From Maribacter sp. 1_MG-2023 (lineage in GTDB: Bacteria; Bacteroidota; Bacteroidia; Flavobacteriales; Flavobacteriaceae): a stretch of DNA of 64,000 nt. The position numbers were made by a program, and so were the translations under genes. Location of the stretch: contig NZ_JAUOPN010000015.1 of the NCBI RefSeq assembly GCF_030547005.1, positions 28,406 to 92,405 of the forward strand, given 5' to 3'. Shown here one piece after another: positions 55,097 to 61,223 of the stretch; within the stretch, counting starts at the first letter, position 1; every line of letters starts with the position of its first letter. A model generated the notes under the pieces. It worked only from the letters and a program-made list of their open reading frames with translations, ran no database searches and was not told the origin of the DNA.

Positions 55097-55482
55097 GATT
55101 TTTTAAGGGTAGCCTTAGCATCGTACTTGATGAATATATTGATCCATATGTTACGAGATACTCTCATTATTACTGGCATAAATACAATAAGGGTAATAAT
55201 TATAGCAATAAACGCTTCTATTAAGCTTGCGCCAAGAAAAAGATTTGCGATAACAAACGCTGCTACGGCAAATGCAATACCTACTCCATAACTCACATAC
55301 ATAGCCCCATAAAAGAACGAAGGTTCTATTTTATATTTTAAGTCACAATGGCTACATTTTTCATGCATTTTAAAGATTTTAGTCATATGGTATGGGTTTT
55401 TATCCAAATACATACTTTCTTCATGACATCTAGGGCAACTTCCTGTTAAAATACTGTAGAGTTTGTTTCCTTTTTTTAACAT
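55093..55482 (-). CDS. DUF983 small membrane protein
   Basis: 129 residues from the ATG at 55482 (an in-frame TTG two codons upstream is unlikely). Two CxxC pairs (CPRC near 17, CSHC near 44) suggest a small zinc ribbon at the cytoplasmic N-terminus. Two hydrophobic helices follow (about 58-80 and 85-105). This fits DUF983, of unknown function. It overlaps the end of the convergent flavoprotein gene by four bases. Confidence 0.85.
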   Translation of the reverse strand: MLKKGNKLYSILTGSCPRCHEESMYLDKNPYHMTKIFKMHEKCSHCDLKYKIEPSFFYGAMYVSYGVGIAFAVAAFVIANLFLGASLIEAFIAIIITLIVFMPVIMRVSRNIWINIFIKYDAKATLKKS

Positions 55483-55588
55483 TTGCAAAACTTTACACTA
55501 AGGTACGATTTTGAGGTATTTTTTATGCTTGATATGTATCATTGAAAAGAAAAATTTAACTTAAAAGTAACCAGGGTAAAATCAATCT

Positions 55589-55596
55589 TACTTTTG
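55589..55596 (+). promoter_or_regulatory. -7 box for the ABC-F gene
   Basis: TACTTTTG, exact -7 match, 25 bp before the ATG at 55622. No -33 TTG at the usual distance. Confidence 0.5.
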
Positions 55597-55621
55597 AGAA
55601 AAACTAGAATAATTAGAATTT

Positions 55622-57535
55622 ATGTTAAACGTTCACAACCTATCGGTCTCTTTTGGAGGAGAATATTTATTTGAAGAAATATCATTTCGCTTAAATGGAG
55701 GAAATAGAGCAGGGCTAGTAGGTAAAAACGGCGCAGGTAAATCAACCTTGTTGAAATTGCTTAACAAGGATATGGCTTTAGATACCGGTGTTATTGCAAT
55801 AGAAAAAGATATTAAAATTGGTTTTCTTAGACAAGATATAGATTTTGTAGAAGGTCGATCAGTTTTAGAAGAGGCATACCAGGCTTTTGAAGAGATAAAA
55901 GCTTTAGAGCTGAAATTAGATGAGATTAATCATCAATTAGCAGAACGAACGGATTACGAATCTGATATATACAGTCAATTAATTGTAGATCTAAGTGATA
56001 TTACCCACCACTATGAAATTTTAGGTGGCTATAATTATCAGGGCGAGACAGAAAAAATACTACAAGGTTTAGGCTTTAGAAGAGAAGATTTTGATAAAAA
56101 GACCGAAACTTTCTCTGGTGGGTGGCGTATGCGTATAGAGCTTGCTAAATTATTATTGCAAACTAATGATGTCTTGTTATTAGATGAGCCTACAAACCAT
56201 TTAGATATTGAATCTATTATATGGTTTGAGCAATTTTTGAACAACTATACCGGTGCGGTGGTTATTGTATCTCACGATAAAATGTTTTTAGATAATGTTA
56301 CCAACAGAACTATTGAAATTTCATTAGGTCGTATTTACGATTATAATAAACCATATACCGAATATCTGGTATTGAGAAATGAGATAAAGCAACAACAGGT
56401 AAACGCTCAAAAGAACCAAGAAAAAGAAATTCAGCAAGCAGAAAGATTAATTGAAAAGTTTAGGGCAAAATCGACCAAAGCTTCAATGGCGCAATCTTTA
56501 ATTAAGAAATTAGACAAAATAGAGCGTATAGAGGTCGATGAAGATGATAATAGTGTAATGAGTCTTCGCTTTCCTATTTCTGTTACTCCCGGTAAAGTTG
56601 TTGTAGAGATAGAAAACCTTTCAAAGGCTTATGATGATAATTTAGTATTGAACGATATCAACTTGCTTATTGAGCGTGATAGTAAAACTGCCTTCGTTGG
56701 TCAGAACGGGCAAGGTAAATCTACTCTGGCAAAAATCATTGTAGGTGAGCTTAAACATGACGGACACCTAAAGCTGGGTCATAATGTGCAAATAGGATAT
56801 TTTGCTCAGAACCAGGCGGAGTATCTTGATGGTAATAAGACCATTTTAGATACCATGATCGATGCAGCAAACGAAAAGAATAGAAGTAAGGTAAGAGATA
56901 TATTAGGATCGTTCTTATTTAGAGGCGATGAAGTAGATAAGTATGTAAAAGTATTATCAGGTGGTGAGCGTAATCGTTTAGCTTTGGCAAAAATGTTATT
57001 ACAACCTTTTAATGTACTGGTGATGGATGAACCTACAAACCACTTAGATATTAAATCGAAGAATGTACTTAAGCAGGCATGCTTAAACTTTGAAGGTACT
57101 TTAATATTGGTTTCTCACGATAGAGACTTTTTACAAGGGCTAACTAACAAGGTATACGAATTCAAAGATCAAAAAATTAGAGAGTATTTAGGTGACGTAG
57201 ATTTTTATCTAGAGCAACGTAAGGTTGAGAACTTTAGAGCTATTGAGAAAAAGCAGGCTGTTGTTGTCGAAAAGGCTAAACCTAAAGCATCTAATTCTTT
57301 TCAAGATCAAAAAAAGCTAAAAAGCTTAAAAAATCAATTGAGTTCTGTAGAAAGTAAAATAGGTAGTCTCGAAAAAGAGATTAAAGATATCGACCATAAC
57401 CTGTTGGTAGACTACGATACCACTATTGCCAAGCCTGATTTTTTCGAAGGCTACCAAGCGAAAAAGAAAAAATTGGAAACACTGATGCAGAACTGGGAAA
57501 TTCTTACAATTGATATTGACGAGCTAGATAAGTAA
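55622..57535 (+). CDS. ABC-F family ATPase (ribosome-associated type)
   Basis: 637 residues with no membrane helices. Two ABC domains: first Walker A GKNGAGKST near 36, signature SGGWRMR; second Walker A GQNGQGKST near 360, signature SGGERNR; both with LLDEPTNHLD / VMDEPTNHLD Walker B. A linker rich in Gln/Lys/Glu between them and a C-terminal coiled coil (about 555-637) match Uup/YheS-type ABC-F proteins, which act on the ribosome. Not a transporter. The precise subfamily is not set. Confidence 0.93.
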   Translation: MLNVHNLSVSFGGEYLFEEISFRLNGGNRAGLVGKNGAGKSTLLKLLNKDMALDTGVIAIEKDIKIGFLRQDIDFVEGRSVLEEAYQAFEEIKALELKLDEINHQLAERTDYESDIYSQLIVDLSDITHHYEILGGYNYQGETEKILQGLGFRREDFDKKTETFSGGWRMRIELAKLLLQTNDVLLLDEPTNHLDIESIIWFEQFLNNYTGAVVIVSHDKMFLDNVTNRTIEISLGRIYDYNKPYTEYLVLRNEIKQQQVNAQKNQEKEIQQAERLIEKFRAKSTKASMAQSLIKKLDKIERIEVDEDDNSVMSLRFPISVTPGKVVVEIENLSKAYDDNLVLNDINLLIERDSKTAFVGQNGQGKSTLAKIIVGELKHDGHLKLGHNVQIGYFAQNQAEYLDGNKTILDTMIDAANEKNRSKVRDILGSFLFRGDEVDKYVKVLSGGERNRLALAKMLLQPFNVLVMDEPTNHLDIKSKNVLKQACLNFEGTLILVSHDRDFLQGLTNKVYEFKDQKIREYLGDVDFYLEQRKVENFRAIEKKQAVVVEKAKPKASNSFQDQKKLKSLKNQLSSVESKIGSLEKEIKDIDHNLLVDYDTTIAKPDFFEGYQAKKKKLETLMQNWEILTIDIDELDK

Positions 57536-57563
57536 GATAATATCTCACATACGTTTTTAGAGG

Positions 57564-57594
57564 TTTCACAACATTTTCCCTTGCTTTCACAACA
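57564..57594 (+). promoter_or_regulatory. 21-bp-spaced direct repeat upstream of the first LRR gene
   Basis: TTTCACAACA occurs at 57564-57573 and again at 57585-57594, exactly 21 bp apart. About 50 bp later CAAATTTG (57643-57650) resembles a -7 box with one mismatch. A two-turn direct repeat is the layout recognised by LytTR-type regulators. I see no regulator gene nearby. Confidence 0.5.
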
Positions 57595-57692
57595 AAGAGG
57601 GGTCAATCAACGATAATATTTCAGTTTTCGACGTTATTAGTTCAAATTTGTAGGAGAATTCTTAGTTAAAGAATTTATCAAACCACCATCTT

Positions 57693-58568
57693 ATGAAAAA
57701 ATTATACTATTTAAGTTTCAGTCTATTATTTCTGACAGCTGTTTGTTTTGCCGAAGTATCTAAAAAGGAGAAGAAAGCGTTAATTGATATTTATGAGACC
57801 GCCAATGGTACTCATTGGGTAAAAAAATGGGATTTAAAGACTCCGGTTTCTCAATGGCACGGTGTTACGGTAGAAAATGATAAAGTAGTAGAAATTAATT
57901 TGTTCCATAATAACCTTATGGGCCCAATATCTCCTCAAATAGGAAATTTACAAAGCCTTAAGGTTTTGAATCTTGCATTCAATTCATTAACGGGTTCTTT
58001 ACCTGCAGAAATAGCAAACTTATCTAATTTGAAAGTTTTAAAATTAGAGATGAATAGGCTTAATGGTGAATTGCCAGAAGGTATTGGTAGTTTAATACAA
58101 TTAGAAGAGCTTTCAGCTTTCAATAATTTTTTTACAGGTAAAATTCCAGCTACGGTAGGTAACCTTACAGGTTTAAAAGTATTGAACCTTTCAAGTAATG
58201 AGCTTTATGGTGACATACCAAGTTCATTAGGTGCATTATCTCAATTAGAAACTTTAGGTCTATTTGAAAATAGATTAGAAGGAGCTATACCTAGAGATAT
58301 GGGTAAACTAAGCAAGTTAAAAGAATTGGTTTTGGCAAATAATAGATTTGTAGGTGATATACCTAATGAGTTTGCTGATTTGGCAAGTTTAGAAGTATTT
58401 CAAATTCAGAATAATAATTTCAGTTCTTTCAAAGCTTTAGAGTTTTTAGAAACGAAAGAGTATTTGGTTTTTGACTATGATAAAGATGATAGAAAATTAG
58501 AGTTTAAAGATGTCAACTTCAGTAAAACCAGAATGGCAGATACGAAGTTCGAAGATATAGAAGAGTAA
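57693..58568 (+). CDS. Exported plant-type leucine-rich-repeat protein (copy 1)
   Basis: 291 residues with a signal peptide (about 1-20). An N-terminal cap (ALIDIYETANGTHWVKKW...QWHGV) resembles the plant LRR N-cap. Seven or so LRRs of about 24 residues follow, each with the G-x-I/L-P-x-x-I/L-G signature, as in plant receptor LRRs. The C-terminus ends with RMADTKFEDIEE. No type IX secretion sorting domain is obvious. LRRs bind proteins, so a surface or periplasmic contact role is probable. The next gene is a clear paralogue. Confidence 0.88.
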   Translation: MKKLYYLSFSLLFLTAVCFAEVSKKEKKALIDIYETANGTHWVKKWDLKTPVSQWHGVTVENDKVVEINLFHNNLMGPISPQIGNLQSLKVLNLAFNSLTGSLPAEIANLSNLKVLKLEMNRLNGELPEGIGSLIQLEELSAFNNFFTGKIPATVGNLTGLKVLNLSSNELYGDIPSSLGALSQLETLGLFENRLEGAIPRDMGKLSKLKELVLANNRFVGDIPNEFADLASLEVFQIQNNNFSSFKALEFLETKEYLVFDYDKDDRKLEFKDVNFSKTRMADTKFEDIEE

Positions 58569-58599
58569 GAGTAGTTTACACTTTTAGTTAGTTTGGTGA

Positions 58600-58638
58600 A
58601 AGAAAGAGATGTTGAACAGCATCTCTTTCTTGTTTTTT
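58600..58638 (+). terminator. Terminator after LRR copy 1
   Basis: AAGAAAGAGATG and CATCTCTTTCTT form a 12-bp stem around TTGAACAG, followed by GTTTTTT. Confidence 0.88.
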
Positions 58639-58780
58639 AGCATTATTGCTAGTTATGTATCATAAATTTATTTTTTGCGCGTTATAATAAAAGTACTTTT
58701 TACACTAGTTCTGTTGAATAGCAGTCTTATAGCGTAAATGGTATGAGTGAAGTTCCCCCAAATAATATAATTTTTTCAGT

Positions 58781-59665
58781 ATGAAAAATGTTCTAACCAA
58801 TGCCTGCTTAATTTTTGTGCTGACTTGCAGTTTTGTGGTCAATGCACAAATACCTAAAAGCGAAAAAGAATACCTATTAAATTTTAATAAAAGTACCATT
58901 GGTGATCAATGGCAAAATAAATGGGATGTAGAAGCAGACCCATCAACTTGGTACGGTGTAGAGGTTACTGATGGTCATGTCACAGCATTAAAGCTATATC
59001 GTAATAATCTTACAGGAGCTATTCCTGAGGGTATTTCAGCGCTATCTCATTTACAAACATTGAATCTTGCGTTTAACGTTATCGAAGGTAATTTGCCAGA
59101 TGATATATTTCAATTAGAAAATTTGACATCTATGCGTTTAGAGATGAATAAACTTACAGGTAATTTACCTCAAGATTATTCAAAAATGAAGCAATTAGAA
59201 GAGCTGTCAATGTTCAATAATTTATTGCAAGGCACAATTCCTAATGGTATCGGAGAGCTATCGAATTTAAAATCTTTAAATCTTTCAAGTAACTATTTAG
59301 AAGGAAGTCTACCGAAGTCAATTGAAAAATTAAGTAAGTTAGAAAGGTTAGAGCTTTTTGGTAATAAACTTGCGGGTGCTATAGAAGTAGATTTAGGGCG
59401 CTTGGTAAATTTAAAAGAATTGATTCTATCATATAATCAGTTCGAAGGTGATTTGCCAATGGGTATGGCAACTTTAAGTAATTTAGAGTTTGTACAGTTA
59501 CAGGGTAACGATTTTAGATCTTTAAATTCGCTTTTAAGAATGCAAAGTTCAAAATTAGCAGTTTTCGATAGTGATGATGAGTTTTTAAATATGAAATTTG
59601 GTGCAACAGAAGCCAGTAGAACACGAATCGTAGACACGAAATACGAAGATGTAAAACGAAACTAA
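58781..59665 (+). CDS. Exported plant-type leucine-rich-repeat protein (copy 2)
   Basis: 294 residues, signal peptide (about 1-22, ending VNAQ), N-cap (EYLLNFNKSTIGDQWQNKW...WYGV), seven or so plant-type LRRs, and a C-terminal tail RIVDTKYEDVKRN. It matches copy 1 along its whole length including cap and tail, so the two arose by tandem duplication, but they have diverged well beyond recent copying. The intergenic 212 bp holds a terminator, so each copy is transcribed separately. Confidence 0.88.
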   Translation: MKNVLTNACLIFVLTCSFVVNAQIPKSEKEYLLNFNKSTIGDQWQNKWDVEADPSTWYGVEVTDGHVTALKLYRNNLTGAIPEGISALSHLQTLNLAFNVIEGNLPDDIFQLENLTSMRLEMNKLTGNLPQDYSKMKQLEELSMFNNLLQGTIPNGIGELSNLKSLNLSSNYLEGSLPKSIEKLSKLERLELFGNKLAGAIEVDLGRLVNLKELILSYNQFEGDLPMGMATLSNLEFVQLQGNDFRSLNSLLRMQSSKLAVFDSDDEFLNMKFGATEASRTRIVDTKYEDVKRN

Positions 59666-59683
59666 AGAAGTTGAAATATAAAC

Positions 59684-59713
59684 AAAAAGGGATGCTTTCG
59701 CATCCCTTTTTTT
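59684..59713 (+). terminator. Terminator after LRR copy 2
   Basis: AAAAAGGGATGC and GCATCCCTTTTT form a 12-bp stem with a TTTC loop and a long T-run. Confidence 0.92.
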
Positions 59714-59980
59714 GTTTTTGAAAATCTTATTTAAAGATAGTTTTATGATTACTTTAACCATTAAGTCTTTCATTGCCAGAAGTGTTTTTTCGTAGTTTCG
59801 CCGTTGATTAATTGATTTCCAAAAGTTTCAAGTTAAAGTCTATTAAAATTGCAGTTCAATTTTAACAATACTTTGATTGTTTAAAGACATGAAGAGCTGA
59901 ATTTAAGACGTTAGTATTGATATTTTATGGAAATAAAGTTCTGGAAAGATATTTAAGAATTGAGCTGAAATAGTGTCAAA

Positions 59981-60052
59981 GTCGTTTCACTTCGAAATTT
60001 GGTCGTTTCATTTCATTCGTAAAAATCTAACCGATATTAAAAAGTATTTTTG
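59981..60052 (+). promoter_or_regulatory. Efflux operon control region: 21-bp direct repeat and -7 box
   Basis: GTCGTTTCA at 59981-59989 is repeated at 60002-60010, again a 21-bp period. TATTTTTG at 60045-60052 is an exact -7 box, about 40 bp before the adaptor ATG. The repeat core resembles TTTCAC upstream of the LRR gene. The repeats would lie around -77 to -48, a normal place for an activator. Confidence 0.55.
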
Positions 60053-60092
60053 ACCCTGTGTTTTTTGAAATACGCTTATAAATTATAATAAA

Positions 60093-61223
60093 ATGCGAAA
60101 AATTATTTTTACCGTTCTAGGTATTTTACTAATTGTAGTATCCTTTTTTCTAGCAGGAGCTATTATTGATAGTAAGAAAACTTTCAAGCCAAAATCTGAG
60201 AAAGTAGTGAAAACTGTTTTTACAGAGGTAGTAAAAAACGGTACCGTACCAATTGTAGTATCTGCAAATGGTAATCTGACCGCGAAGCAACGTGTAGAGT
60301 TATATGCTGAGGTGCAGGGTGTATTTAAAAAAGGAAGTAAGCTATTTAAAGTAGGACAGGCTTTTCGTAAAGGCGAGACCATTATAAGTATCGATGCAAA
60401 TGAATATGCAGCAAGCGTGCAATCTGCAAAGAGTAATCTTTTTAATCAGTTAACGGCAGTAATGCCCGATTTACGATTAGACTATCCAAATATCTATTCT
60501 AAGTGGCAAGATTATCTTTCAAGCTTCGATATGTCAAAAACCACTCCGCCACTTCCGGAAATGGCTACGGAGAAAGAAAAGTTTTTTATATCAGGTAGAG
60601 GTATTTTAACTAGTTTTTATAATGTGAAAAATTTGGAGCAACGTTTATCTAAGTATCGTATAGTGGCTCCGTTCTCAGGTGTTCTTACCGAGACTTTGGT
60701 AACCGAAGGGACTTTAGTTAGATCAGGTCAGAAATTAGGAGAATTCATTAACACCGAAATATACGAACTTGAAGTTGCTATTAGTAAACGCTATACAGAT
60801 CTATTAAAAGTAGGTGAGTCTGTAGAGCTTACCAATTTAGATGATAATAGTACATATAAGGGTAAGGTTACCAGAATAAGTGGTAGTATTGATCAGCTGA
60901 CGCAAACGGTAAATGCGTATATAGAAGTTGATGATAAGAATTTGAGAGAAGGCATGTACCTAGAGGCAGATTTAGATGCCAAAAAAGAGGAAAATGCTAT
61001 TCAGGTAGATAGAGGGTTATTGTTGGAAGGTAATAAGATATTTATTGTACGAGACTCGGTACTTGATAAGATCGATGTTAATCCTGTTTATTTTTCAGAT
61101 AAGAGTGTTGTACTTAAAAATGTACCCGATGGCATTACAATAGTCTCTAAACCAATTAGTGGTGCATTTACAGGTATGGCTGTGAAAATTTATGCTGAAC
61201 AACCAGAAAATACTAAAGAATAA
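60093..61223 (+). CDS. RND efflux periplasmic adaptor (membrane fusion protein)
   Basis: 376 residues. One N-terminal helix (about 7-27) anchors it; no lipobox. It has the adaptor layout: a lipoyl/barrel-sandwich half with VELYAEVQGVFKKGSKLFKVGQ, a short alpha-hairpin region, the second half of the lipoyl domain (YRIVAPFSGVLTETLVTEGTLV) and a beta-barrel domain. It links the inner-membrane pump to an outer-membrane channel. Its TAA overlaps the pump ATG by one base, so the two are co-translated. Confidence 0.92.
   Translation: MRKIIFTVLGILLIVVSFFLAGAIIDSKKTFKPKSEKVVKTVFTEVVKNGTVPIVVSANGNLTAKQRVELYAEVQGVFKKGSKLFKVGQAFRKGETIISIDANEYAASVQSAKSNLFNQLTAVMPDLRLDYPNIYSKWQDYLSSFDMSKTTPPLPEMATEKEKFFISGRGILTSFYNVKNLEQRLSKYRIVAPFSGVLTETLVTEGTLVRSGQKLGEFINTEIYELEVAISKRYTDLLKVGESVELTNLDDNSTYKGKVTRISGSIDQLTQTVNAYIEVDDKNLREGMYLEADLDAKKEENAIQVDRGLLLEGNKIFIVRDSVLDKIDVNPVYFSDKSVVLKNVPDGITIVSKPISGAFTGMAVKIYAEQPENTKE

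Larger units (their letters stand above)
59666..60092. other. 427-bp gene-free stretch upstream of the RND genes
   Basis: Holds the LRR terminator, then about 270 bp in which I see no gene or RNA fold I can support, then the direct repeat at 59981 and the -7 box at 60045. The length and position suggest it is the control region of the efflux operon. Confidence 0.6.

Noticed and set aside
57564..57594. Direct repeat as a CRISPR or satellite seed
   Set aside because: Only two units of 10 bp, next to a promoter; no array.
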